37,168 nucleotides of DNA from Algoriphagus aestuarii. Lineage in GTDB: Bacteria > Bacteroidota > Bacteroidia > Cytophagales > Cyclobacteriaceae. Numbering within the stretch: position 1 is the stretch's first letter; each line of letters starts with the position of its first letter. Location: positions 1-37,168 of the forward strand of contig JAFIDK010000009.1 in NCBI GenBank assembly GCA_017051695.1, read 5' to 3'. Below, piece by piece: positions 16,117 to 24,834 of this stretch. The notes beneath the pieces are model-generated. The model searched no databases. It worked only from the letters and a program-made list of their open reading frames with translations, and was not told the DNA's origin. A program made the translations under genes and the position numbers.

Positions 16117-19100
16117 ATGAGAAAATCTTTACTCCTATTTCGTAGTCTGGTTTTAATGATTCCACTTTGGATATCCCTGGTTCAAACAGGGGTTGCACAA
16201 ATGCCTTCGGATGTCACAGCACAAATCCAAAAGAACACACCCAAGCCTGCACAAAATTCACCTAATGCTGCAGGGATCCAGAAGTTTGGTGATTTTAATG
16301 TCAACCTATATACAGGTATTCCTGATATCAGCATTCCCCTTTTTGAAATAGTATCTGGTTCCATCAAAGTTCCCATTGTATTAAAATATCATGCTACGGG
16401 TGTCCGGATAACCGATCAATCTTCATGGGTAGGGTTGGGATGGTCTATTGAAGCGGGAGGTCAGATTACTAGATCAATTACCGGCAAGCCGGATGAATCA
16501 CAATACTTGACAATGACCAACGATTATACAGTTGATCCTTTTGGTTACTGTACCAATTTCAATTACAAAGAGCAAATTGCATTAAACGGTACAGATCGTG
16601 AACCTGACTTGTTTTCCTATTCTTTTCCTGGCAGTTCGGGCCGTTTCTTTCTTGCTCAAAATTCTGCTGCCCCCATACAGTTTCCTTACAAGGCCTACCA
16701 AATTACCCAAAACAGTACCAACTATTTTGATATTGTGGATACTAAAGGCATGGCCTTTAGATTTGGGGCAAATTGGACAGGAGCTGAATCGGCCAGGGAG
16801 TCAATGAATGCAACAACCGGATCCTCTGTTACTTCAGGAAATGTTACCTGGTATTTAAAAGAAATCAAGTCTCCCAATTCAGATGACTATGTTTCATTTA
16901 AATACCAAACAGTCGGCACTTTTACTTTCAGTGAAATAGAGAACAATATTACCTTGATGGATCAGTGCAATACAGGAGATCCTTCTTCATTGCCTTGTAC
17001 AAGCTATAGTCCGGTAACTACTTTTGTTTCAACATCCAATTCCACCACCCAATTGGGAATTGAGGAAATATTTTTTAAAACTGGAAAAGTCAAATTTGTA
17101 ATAGGAACATCTAGAACAGATTTACCGACATCACCACTGATCCCCAAAAGATTGGATAGAATTGAAGTGTATTACAAATCAGGATCTAATTACATTCTTT
17201 ATCAGACTTATCAGCTACATAATTCAGGAAACTTTAAACTGGCTTCAACTGGTGCGGATGCCAGATTAAAACTGGATAGCCTTTCTATTTTGGATGGAGC
17301 TAATACGTTGGTACAGCGTTATGAGTTTGCCTATCAGACCAATACTTTTTCTTGGGATCAGATCAACAGTTCTTATAAACGTGACCTATTTGGATTTTAC
17401 AACGGAAAAAGCAATTCCAATTTAATTCCTCAACAAACCATACAATACCAGGCAACTACCTCACTTCCTGTCAGTAACCTGAATATTGGTGGGGCAATCA
17501 ATAGAGATGCTGATACTACCTATCTGAAGCAAGGTGTCCTAAAAAGAATTACTTTTCCTACCGGGGGATATACGGAATTCGAATTTGAGCCCCATAAATA
17601 TCTGGATGCCTCAACGACTAAATATGGAGGGGGGCTTCGGATTAAGAAAATCACCAAGAATGACGGAGCCTCCAATCAGACTACCTTATACAAATATGGA
17701 AACAATGACGATGGACTTGGCCATAAGAATTTTGATGTCAGGAATTTCCATTTCATGAATACCCAGTATAAAAGGGATGTGTCGGGAGGCGTAAATCAAC
17801 GTCAGTACAGGGTGAGGGCCTGGGTCTCCAATTCAGTCGTAGGAGCAGGTTTTGACGATGCTCCCGTTGTGTACTCTAAGGTGACGGAATATCCGAATAG
17901 TGGGTCTTCCATCGGTAAGACCATCTATGAGTTTGATAACAATTCACTTATAGGGGATGGTGTATTTACAGTCCAATATTCAAACAAAACCTGGAGAAAT
18001 AAGAAAAGCTGGCAAAGAGGTAAACTCACCAAAGTATCCAAATATGATAATGGAGGAGTTTTAAAAGAAGAAACAGTCAAAACTTATACAAACATTGCTT
18101 CTCAGAATATTAATGTGGGGCAATCAGGATACCAGGTGATTATGGGGGAAGAGTCCGGAGGGTATTTTTATTCCTGTCCAGGATCAGGAGGAGCACCTCC
18201 ATATGATGGAATGCGATATATGATTGCAACCATTTCCCAGGATGTAGGGACTTATCTGGAAACCGGTTCAACAACCACCCGATACTATGGTTCAAACTCC
18301 CTTCAGGAGATCATGACTTCCGGTTTTAACAGTACCTATCTGCAACAGACATTTATGGAAAAGCAGGGATCTTCCAACCCAACACTTGTAAGGACGACCT
18401 ATCGCTATCCTTATGATATAGTCGGATCAACGACGAGCTATACAGGGCTTCCTGATGTATTGAAACAGATGTTGCTTAAGAATATGGTGGCTTACCCGGT
18501 GGAAGAGTATACCTATGTGAAACAGGGGACAGGTTCCAACCAATATATTTCAGGACAGATCACTGAATACTCCTTTCCCTCCGGAACCACTCTTTATGTG
18601 CCGTTTAACCTCTATTTTATGGAGACTGCAACTCCTTCAACGAGCTATAGCCCAATGGTTGTTACCGGCGGAAATACACTCACAAAAGACAGTAAATACA
18701 AATTACGAATGACCATGAGCGGGTATGACACAAAAGGCAATCTGACTCAGTTTAGTTTGGCCAATGGAAGCACTAACTCATTCATTTATGGATATGATGG
18801 ATCATACTTGATTGCTGAAGCCACCAATGCAGCTCTGGGAGTGATCGCATATACTTCCTTTGAAACCAGTGAAAAAGGAGGCTGGACCTATTCAGGCGCG
18901 GAAATCCCGGTGATGCTGGGTGAGGCTAAAACAGGGGAGAAAGTTTATTATCTCAATAACGGATCTGTGACAAAATCAACTTTGGGTACTAATAAAGTTT
19001 CATTTTGGGCAAGAAGAAATACGGCTTCCGCAACTACTCTGACGATCAATGGGACAGCTTACACTGGTCCAGCCCTGGATGATACCTGGAAATTGGTTGA

Positions 19101-19347
19101 AATCAACACAATAAATGCAATCACCATTGCAGGTTCCAATGTGGTCATTGATGAGTTAAAAGTTCATCCTTTGACTGCCCAAATGACCACCTACACCATG
19201 AAGCCATTGGTAGGAATTACCTCTCAGATAGATACAAAAAATCAAGGGCTTTATTACTTCTACGACAGGTTCGGAAGGTTGGAAACCCTAAAAAATGAGG
19301 ATGGTCATATCCTTAAACACTACGAATACACCTACAAAAAACAGTGA
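16117..19347 (+). CDS. SpvB/TcB-like Rhs shell protein with Sec signal peptide (operon C)
   Basis: This 1076-residue homologue of the 5543-8785 protein has nearly the same length. It has a signal peptide (1-27, ends TGVA|Q). The SpvB/TcB signature is at ~85-112 (VLKYHATGVRI, WVGLGWSIEAGGQITR). The Rhs-like middle includes DLFGFYNGKSNSNLIP and a FEFEPHKY motif shared with the other copy. A C-terminal jelly-roll-like module (~910-1022: SFETSEKGGWTYSG, KVSFWARRN, VVIDELKVHP) precedes a last Rhs segment (PLVGITSQID, YYFYDRFGRLETL). It has no tip. The stop overlaps a GTG (GTGA), and the next gene starts at once. The base composition is even throughout, unlike the operon B copy. It should pair with the TcC-like protein at 19826-24127. 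Confidence 0.8.
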   Translation: MRKSLLLFRSLVLMIPLWISLVQTGVAQMPSDVTAQIQKNTPKPAQNSPNAAGIQKFGDFNVNLYTGIPDISIPLFEIVSGSIKVPIVLKYHATGVRITDQSSWVGLGWSIEAGGQITRSITGKPDESQYLTMTNDYTVDPFGYCTNFNYKEQIALNGTDREPDLFSYSFPGSSGRFFLAQNSAAPIQFPYKAYQITQNSTNYFDIVDTKGMAFRFGANWTGAESARESMNATTGSSVTSGNVTWYLKEIKSPNSDDYVSFKYQTVGTFTFSEIENNITLMDQCNTGDPSSLPCTSYSPVTTFVSTSNSTTQLGIEEIFFKTGKVKFVIGTSRTDLPTSPLIPKRLDRIEVYYKSGSNYILYQTYQLHNSGNFKLASTGADARLKLDSLSILDGANTLVQRYEFAYQTNTFSWDQINSSYKRDLFGFYNGKSNSNLIPQQTIQYQATTSLPVSNLNIGGAINRDADTTYLKQGVLKRITFPTGGYTEFEFEPHKYLDASTTKYGGGLRIKKITKNDGASNQTTLYKYGNNDDGLGHKNFDVRNFHFMNTQYKRDVSGGVNQRQYRVRAWVSNSVVGAGFDDAPVVYSKVTEYPNSGSSIGKTIYEFDNNSLIGDGVFTVQYSNKTWRNKKSWQRGKLTKVSKYDNGGVLKEETVKTYTNIASQNINVGQSGYQVIMGEESGGYFYSCPGSGGAPPYDGMRYMIATISQDVGTYLETGSTTTRYYGSNSLQEIMTSGFNSTYLQQTFMEKQGSSNPTLVRTTYRYPYDIVGSTTSYTGLPDVLKQMLLKNMVAYPVEEYTYVKQGTGSNQYISGQITEYSFPSGTTLYVPFNLYFMETATPSTSYSPMVVTGGNTLTKDSKYKLRMTMSGYDTKGNLTQFSLANGSTNSFIYGYDGSYLIAEATNAALGVIAYTSFETSEKGGWTYSGAEIPVMLGEAKTGEKVYYLNNGSVTKSTLGTNKVSFWARRNTASATTLTINGTAYTGPALDDTWKLVEINTINAITIAGSNVVIDELKVHPLTAQMTTYTMKPLVGITSQIDTKNQGLYYFYDRFGRLETLKNEDGHILKHYEYTYKKQ

Positions 19348-19352
19348 TCCAG

Positions 19353-19829
19353 ATGAAAAACCGTACTTATATAAAATCCTTTTTGATTGTGATCCTAATG
19401 GTTGGATTTACTTTCAGTTTGTCTGCCCAAGAGGTTGAGGAAAATTTAACATCTGGGAAAGAAATCATGGTTGGTGTTTGGAAAGTAGATATACCGTCCC
19501 AACAGAGGAACCTAGATGCCTCTGAACAAAGTAATTTGACCAAGCTAGATTCCAAAGAACAGGAAAGCTTTTGGGAAAAATCCAACTCCTGGGTCTATGC
19601 ATTAACTGAGGAATATTTTTTCAGAATGTCCTGGGCGGAAAACGGGGAATATTTTGAAGAGACAGGAATATGGGATTATGATGTCGAAACCATGCTTTTA
19701 AGTCTCAAAACTGAGCAGGAAACTTTTCAATACCGGGTGAACCACTTGAAAAACAGTATGATTTGGATTTCTCTTTCGAATTCCAAAGAACAATTTAAAA
19801 CCTTGTATATCAAAGGGATAGCTCTATGA
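19353..19829 (+). CDS. Small secreted protein, lipocalin-like, between the Rhs subunits
   Basis: The start at ATG 19353 gives 158 residues with a good signal peptide (MKNRTYIKSFLIVILMVGFT..., ends LSA|Q); a GTG at 19344 overlapping the previous stop would add three residues. The mature ~130 residues carry a GVWKVDIPSQ motif and an alternating pattern (EYFFRMSWAENGEYFEETG, TGIWDYD, MIWISLSNS) like small lipocalin-type Bacteroidota proteins; the fold is a guess. It overlaps the TcC-like gene by ATGA, so it belongs to the same operon. Operon B has no equivalent, so it is either specific to this Rhs variant or lost in the other. A chaperone or shell-assembly role is possible but unsupported. Confidence 0.65.
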   Translation: MKNRTYIKSFLIVILMVGFTFSLSAQEVEENLTSGKEIMVGVWKVDIPSQQRNLDASEQSNLTKLDSKEQESFWEKSNSWVYALTEEYFFRMSWAENGEYFEETGIWDYDVETMLLSLKTEQETFQYRVNHLKNSMIWISLSNSKEQFKTLYIKGIAL

Positions 19830-22800
19830 GAAAATTGCTACTTTACTTGTTTCTGCCCCTCCTGTTAATGGAAAGCCATGCTCAGGTGGTCAGCACTTCC
19901 CCTTGTGTTCCGGTGGTTCCGTCAGCTCCTACCTATACCTTGACCAGTAGCCAGACTATAAGTTTGGTTGCTAATCCAGCCCCTGCAGGATATACTTATA
20001 AATGGTATAAGAGTGATGGAACGGCTTTTCCCGGTACTTCTCAGACATTATCCAACCAATTGATCACAGGAAGCACAACGTATTATCTGGCATATTATAA
20101 TACCGCTTCAGCTTGTTATTCTGTCAAAGTTCCAGTAAGGGTGAATTTGTATACTGAGGATCTGAATTGGTCTAGGGAGTATACAGGCAGGGATAGCTCA
20201 AGTACCGATTTTGCTTTAAGGAATTCAACTCAAAAGCTAAGCCATAAATCAACCTCTTATCACGATGGATTGGGAAGGCAAATACAGCAAGTTGAAATCC
20301 TAAAATATGATTCTTTATTGGATATTGTTACTCCTTTAGTCTATGATATTTATGGAAGACCTTATCGGGAATATTTGCCTTTTGCCAATAACACTACTTC
20401 TCCTGGATTATTTAGAAGTACAGCTACAACACTACAAAGTTCCTATTACAATACCAATTATTCCGATTCAAGAGGGTATGCAGATAAAACCTATGAAGCA
20501 TCTCCTCTCCATAGAGTACTCAAGCAGGGTGTACCTGGGACTTCTTGGGTAGGTCACGAACTGGAGTTTATTGAAAATGTGAATCTTGCAGCAGATTCAG
20601 TGAGGATCTGGACGGTTGCTTCCTCAGGACTACCTGTCAATTCAGGCTTATTTGCTGTTGGTGCTTTAATAAAGCTGGAGACTCAAGATGAGGATAATCA
20701 CCGGGTGATTGAGTATAAAGATAAATTAGGAAGACTTCTTTTAAGAAAGGTTCAGGAAAGTGATACACCATCTTCCCATCATGACGGTTGGTTATGCACC
20801 TATTATGTTTATGACCTAATGGGGAAATTAAGAGTGGTTATGCCTCCTAGGGCCGTTCGGACAATCAAAACATCCAATAACTGGAACAACTCTACTTGGA
20901 ATTCCTTAAAGTTTAATCAGTATTATTTCTATACCTATGATGAAAGAGGAAGGTTAATTTCAAAGGAATTGCCAGGTGTTTCCAAAGAGGAGATAGTCTA
21001 TGATTTGCAGGATAGATTGGTGGCTATTCAAGACAGTGTTTTATATGGAATAGGAAAATGGAAGTTCGTAAAATACGATGCCTTGGGCAGGGAAGTGATG
21101 ACTGGTTTGGTCAGTTATTCGGAAACAAGGACAACGTTACAGTCCTTATTGAATACTTTGGGTTCAAACAATGCAGTAATTAATTCGACATCAGGTAAAA
21201 CAGGCACGACGAATGCGGGAGGATTTCCCAGATCGACTGATGGGAATGGGGAGGCAGAAGTAATGACCGTGAATTATTATGATAATTACTCCTTTAAAAA
21301 AGGTACATTATCATTTTCTCAAATTACAGGTTATCCTTCTTCAAGTTCTAAAACACATGGCTTGCTCACAGGGAAATTGGTGAGAAATCTGAATTCTGGT
21401 ACTAGATATGAAACTGCCTATTTTTACGATAATCAAGGAAGGTTAGTTCAATCTTTGGAAGACCATCATTTAGGAGGCACTTTGAGATCGAGTATTAAGT
21501 ATGATTTTGAAAATAAACCCTTGGAATCAACCAATCAAATCACTGGGGGAACTACCTATACTGTTGTCAAAGGCTACCAGTACAATTCTGCAGGTTTATT
21601 GCGTAGGATAACCCACAAAATCAATACTGGAGCTGTTATTACCCTCGCGGATTATAGTTATACCGATTTTGGAGAAATTGAAAAAAAGACATTCCCTGTA
21701 GCGGGAAATGCAGCCATGTCATTTCAATATAATATCCGTGGCTGGCTCAAGAAAATTAATGACCCACAGGTAAGTAATGATCCAACAAAAATCTTTGCCC
21801 AAGAACTGTTTTATGAAACTGGTCATCCAACCAAAAATAACTGGAACGGAAATGTTTCAAAAATTGAATGGAGAGGCCAAAATAATACGAAGGTCAACTA
21901 TACTTATTCTTATGATAATGTAAATCGATTAACAGATGCAGATTATGTGGCGGCCACAGGAACGGATAGATATACAGTGGATAATTTGACATATGATCCA
22001 AATGGGAATATTTTGACTCTGAATAGGAAAAATCAACTGACCTCTTCCACTTATGGTTTAGCAGATCAACTCACATATACCTATAGTTCAAATGGGAATA
22101 GATTGACCCAAGTAACAGACGCTGTTCCTTTAACAACCCATACTTCTCAGGATTTTAAAGAAAGAAGTACAACGATCTATGAATATGACGAAAATGGGAA
22201 TCTGACCAAAAACCTGGACAAAGAGATTAACAGCATTACCTATAACCATTTAAACCTGCCTCAGGTCATTACTTTCACTGGTACTAATAGAAAGATCGAA
22301 TATCACTATACTGCTGAAGGAGTAAAGGTAAGGCAAATCAACACCGATGGGGCCAATGTGAAAACGCTTGATTATTTAGGGGAATTTGTCTATGAGAATA
22401 ATTCTCTTTCCTATATTAATCATGATGAAGGGAGAGCTTCTCTGGAGAGTTCTGTGTTTCAATATGAATTCTTTATCAAAGACCATCTAGGGAATGTCAG
22501 ACAAGTAGTTCGGGCTCCATTATCCGGTGCTAGGATAGCTACTATGGAGCCTGAAAATGCCGAGGAAGAGGAAAAATATTTCAAGAATATCCGAGAATCG
22601 AGACAAGGAGCTGCCGAGCATAACAAAACTCCGGGGGGGTATGCTACAGCTTGGCTAAATGCAGACAGAGGGAGGGTTTTGGGTCCATCCAGAAGCCAGG
22701 AAGTACAACAAGGAGACAGTGTAGAACTGGGAGTTTTTGGAAAATATGTAGATCCCAGGAGGTTTAGGCTTACGCCAGCGACTTTTGTTCGAACTGGAAT

Positions 22801-24127
22801 GGATAAAAAACTCATCCAGCAACTGACAGAATACGGGCAGAATTTAGGTTCAGGTCCCAATGAAATAGCCATAGCCAATATCATTGCATTGGTAGTGACT
22901 AATCTTCAACAAAAACCGGTACCAGAGGCCTATATGGGCTATGCACTTTATGATGCCGATAGCAACCTGTATGAACAGGGCAAAGTGTTACTCAGTAAAA
23001 AATCAAGGAACAAACACGAGGAACTGATCCAGAAAATAGCGATCAAGAAAGACGGCTATATAGATGCTTACTTGGTCAATGAGACCAATGACAATGTCTG
23101 GTTTGATCAGTTCAGAATCCTGAGTTCAGGGCCGTTGATCGTACAGGAAACCCACTATGACCCTTGGGGTGTTGAGCTCTCAGGATTGGGTTACCAGTAT
23201 GCAGGTATCAAAGTGAATCCATATCTTTATAACGGCAAAGAAGCAAACGGCCACTTGGGCGTGAATCTCTATGATTTCGGTGCGAGGATGTATGATCCAG
23301 CTATCGGCCGTTGGTTCGTGATGGATCAGATGGCTGAAAAGATGCGCAGGCATTCCCCGTACAACTATGCATTTAACAATCCATTGCGGTTTATTGATCC
23401 GGATGGGAAGGAGCCTTATTCTATACTAGGTGGCACAGTAACATCTGGTGAGAGTATGAGTTTATTTGAGGATGAAAATAAAAAGTTTGATAAGCGTGAT
23501 CCGTTTGAGGATCTAATAAGATGCATTTGTCAAGATTCTCAAATAAATTTTAATGATAAGAAAATTTATGAAGGATCAACTCTTCCAGAACATACAGTAT
23601 CTGCCCCGCGAGATTTAGGAGGAGTTTTGGGAAGAGCAGCAGACAATTGGATGGATAAAAATTTAGAGTATTCAACTTTCGGTAGAATAAACATGAATGG
23701 ACCAAAAAGATATCCAGACCCTTTGAATTTGATTCCAGATTATGTTGGAATTGATTTTTCTGGTTCGTTTGCATTTCATGATTTTGGTTATGGAGTGGGA
23801 TTCTCTGCAAGTGATATTGGTGGTGTTGGGAATGGCGGAATACTTACTTTTGAACATGGAAGGGTTTATGGATATGATCTTTCATTTGGAGTTAATTTGC
23901 ACATAGGATATTCAGATGTGAGAGGATTAAATGGTCATAACCTTACAATAGGTGATTTACAGGGTAATGCTTCTCAAATTTCCGGTGGATTAGATTTCTT
24001 TAATTTAGCAGGTGGGGCTTCACTAACAAATCACTGGTATTCAGCAGGAGTTTCTATTAGTGCATTACCAGTTAGGTTTAGCAGTTCTTATCAAAATATT
24101 AAATCGCATAAACTCTACTCATGGTAA
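19826..24127 (+). CDS. TcC-like Rhs toxin with Ig-like and DUF6443-type N-terminus and tip C
   Basis: This 1433-residue protein starts in an ATGA overlap. It has a signal peptide (1-20, SHA|Q). Residues ~30-108 form an extra Ig-like domain (ISLVANPAPAGYTYKWYKSD, STTYYLAYYN) absent from the 8802 gene. DUF6443-like sequence follows (SYHDGLGRQIQQVE, YDIYGRPYREYLP), then YD/Rhs repeats to ~880, DHLGNVRQVVRAP at ~886, an inserted domain (~893-1105), [13 protein letters not shown] at ~1107 and the Rhs core to FIDPDGKEP (~1195). Within the core, WFVMDQM replaces the WFVMDPM seen in orphan E. Tip C (~236 residues) starts with a TSGESMS linker and ends in Gly/aromatic-alternating strands (FHDFGYGVGFSASDIGGVG, YDLSFGVNLHIGYSD); a pore-forming or barrel-like toxin is possible. 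Its stop overlaps the immunity gene. Confidence 0.85.
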   Translation: MRKLLLYLFLPLLLMESHAQVVSTSPCVPVVPSAPTYTLTSSQTISLVANPAPAGYTYKWYKSDGTAFPGTSQTLSNQLITGSTTYYLAYYNTASACYSVKVPVRVNLYTEDLNWSREYTGRDSSSTDFALRNSTQKLSHKSTSYHDGLGRQIQQVEILKYDSLLDIVTPLVYDIYGRPYREYLPFANNTTSPGLFRSTATTLQSSYYNTNYSDSRGYADKTYEASPLHRVLKQGVPGTSWVGHELEFIENVNLAADSVRIWTVASSGLPVNSGLFAVGALIKLETQDEDNHRVIEYKDKLGRLLLRKVQESDTPSSHHDGWLCTYYVYDLMGKLRVVMPPRAVRTIKTSNNWNNSTWNSLKFNQYYFYTYDERGRLISKELPGVSKEEIVYDLQDRLVAIQDSVLYGIGKWKFVKYDALGREVMTGLVSYSETRTTLQSLLNTLGSNNAVINSTSGKTGTTNAGGFPRSTDGNGEAEVMTVNYYDNYSFKKGTLSFSQITGYPSSSSKTHGLLTGKLVRNLNSGTRYETAYFYDNQGRLVQSLEDHHLGGTLRSSIKYDFENKPLESTNQITGGTTYTVVKGYQYNSAGLLRRITHKINTGAVITLADYSYTDFGEIEKKTFPVAGNAAMSFQYNIRGWLKKINDPQVSNDPTKIFAQELFYETGHPTKNNWNGNVSKIEWRGQNNTKVNYTYSYDNVNRLTDADYVAATGTDRYTVDNLTYDPNGNILTLNRKNQLTSSTYGLADQLTYTYSSNGNRLTQVTDAVPLTTHTSQDFKERSTTIYEYDENGNLTKNLDKEINSITYNHLNLPQVITFTGTNRKIEYHYTAEGVKVRQINTDGANVKTLDYLGEFVYENNSLSYINHDEGRASLESSVFQYEFFIKDHLGNVRQVVRAPLSGARIATMEPENAEEEEKYFKNIRESRQGAAEHNKTPGGYATAWLNADRGRVLGPSRSQEVQQGDSVELGVFGKYVDPRRFRLTPATFVRTGMDKKLIQQLTEYGQNLGSGPNEIAIANIIALVVTNLQQKPVPEAYMGYALYDADSNLYEQGKVLLSKKSRNKHEELIQKIAIKKDGYIDAYLVNETNDNVWFDQFRILSSGPLIVQETHYDPWGVELSGLGYQYAGIKVNPYLYNGKEANGHLGVNLYDFGARMYDPAIGRWFVMDQMAEKMRRHSPYNYAFNNPLRFIDPDGKEPYSILGGTVTSGESMSLFEDENKKFDKRDPFEDLIRCICQDSQINFNDKKIYEGSTLPEHTVSAPRDLGGVLGRAADNWMDKNLEYSTFGRINMNGPKRYPDPLNLIPDYVGIDFSGSFAFHDFGYGVGFSASDIGGVGNGGILTFEHGRVYGYDLSFGVNLHIGYSDVRGLNGHNLTIGDLQGNASQISGGLDFFNLAGGASLTNHWYSAGVSISALPVRFSSSYQNIKSHKLYSW

Positions 24128-24585
24128 AATTTCCTTATTATAGTAAATATTATAATTCAAGTCTGTCATGCATGGATATGAAATATAGATTAAATAGACT
24201 AGTAAATCAGTCTGTAGGGAGTAGATTGTTTTCTAATAAATTTTATGGGTATTTAGATAATAATGGATTTGTTGCTTATAAAAATAGTGTTTATTCAAAT
24301 GTTACACTTGTGAAAATAGTTGGTAATTATAGTGAAGTAGATAAAAATACAAAATTGAAACTTCAATTTATGCTTTCAGAGATTGTCTTAGTTTTCTATT
24401 TTATTTTTACATTTTCACTCTTTTTTATATTTTTTTTAATATTATTCGAACAAATTTCGCTTTGGTTAAAATGTATGCCTTTAATCATGATATTAATAAG
24501 CTATATTCTTATTATTGTCCCATTTAATTTAATTAGTAAAGATGCTGAAACTATTATAGAGAAATTATTAGAATTGGAGAAGTAA
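24121..24585 (+). CDS. Membrane protein, putative immunity protein for tip C
   Basis: This 154-residue protein has an ATG at 24121, 7 bp inside the end of the Rhs gene (ATGGTAA overlap). The N-terminal ~85 residues are polar (YYSKYYNSSLSCMDMKYRLN...), followed by two strong membrane helices (FYFIFTFSLFFIFFLILF and CMPLIMILISYILIIVPF) and a short charged tail (ETIIEKLLELEK). The same plan (soluble N-terminus, two adjacent TMs, charged tail) is seen in the 149-residue protein at 27244, though the sequences are not clearly related. No family is recognised. The position and very A+T-rich composition fit an immunity gene that travels with tip C. Confidence 0.6.
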   Translation: MVKFPYYSKYYNSSLSCMDMKYRLNRLVNQSVGSRLFSNKFYGYLDNNGFVAYKNSVYSNVTLVKIVGNYSEVDKNTKLKLQFMLSEIVLVFYFIFTFSLFFIFFLILFEQISLWLKCMPLIMILISYILIIVPFNLISKDAETIIEKLLELEK

Positions 24586-24613
24586 TTTATTGAATCTTGC
24601 TTAGATTTAGATT

Positions 24614-24629
24614 AACCTTAATTAAGGTT
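24614..24629. terminator. 16-bp perfect palindrome after the tip C immunity gene, possible terminator
   Basis: AACCTTAATTAAGGTT is self-complementary and followed by GTTTTAG, 28 bp after the stop of the immunity gene. It is A+T-rich and the T tract is short, so termination is likely only in part. Confidence 0.4.
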
Positions 24630-24703
24630 GTTTTAGATTTACAATTCAGGGCTTAGCTACTAGTATGTAAAAGATCGAGTGTGAATAATCAGTCCAGTGG
24701 AGT

Positions 24704-24816
24704 GATTTAGCAAGGGGCCAGTTTGTATGGAGGTTTAATCCATGTCTTTATAATGAGGGCTGAGCGTAAAGAAATGATCCCATAGTATCATTTTAGCGAA
24801 GAGCCAGCTTGCATCG
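24704..24816 (+). repeat. Imperfect tandem repeat upstream of orphan tip D
   Basis: GATTTAGCAAGGGGCCAG... (24704-24730) and CATTTTAGCGAAGAGCCAG... (24790-24816) are 27-bp imperfect copies 86 bp apart. The second ends within a few bases of where similarity to the Rhs core begins. The stretch 24586-24819 holds no gene. Confidence 0.45.
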
Positions 24817-24834
24817 CGGGAAGCAAACGGCCAC

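Noticed and set aside
22459-22884. 141-codon minus-strand frame
   Set aside because: It is antisense to the inserted domain of the tip C gene, with no recognisable domain.
16117-24127. T9SS cargo status of the Rhs proteins
   Set aside because: No type-A or type-B C-terminal sorting domain is present; the C-termini are variable tips or end in an Rhs segment.
24704-24816. Possible CRISPR or regular repeat array
   Set aside because: There are only two imperfect copies with no spacer pattern, and no cas genes in the window.
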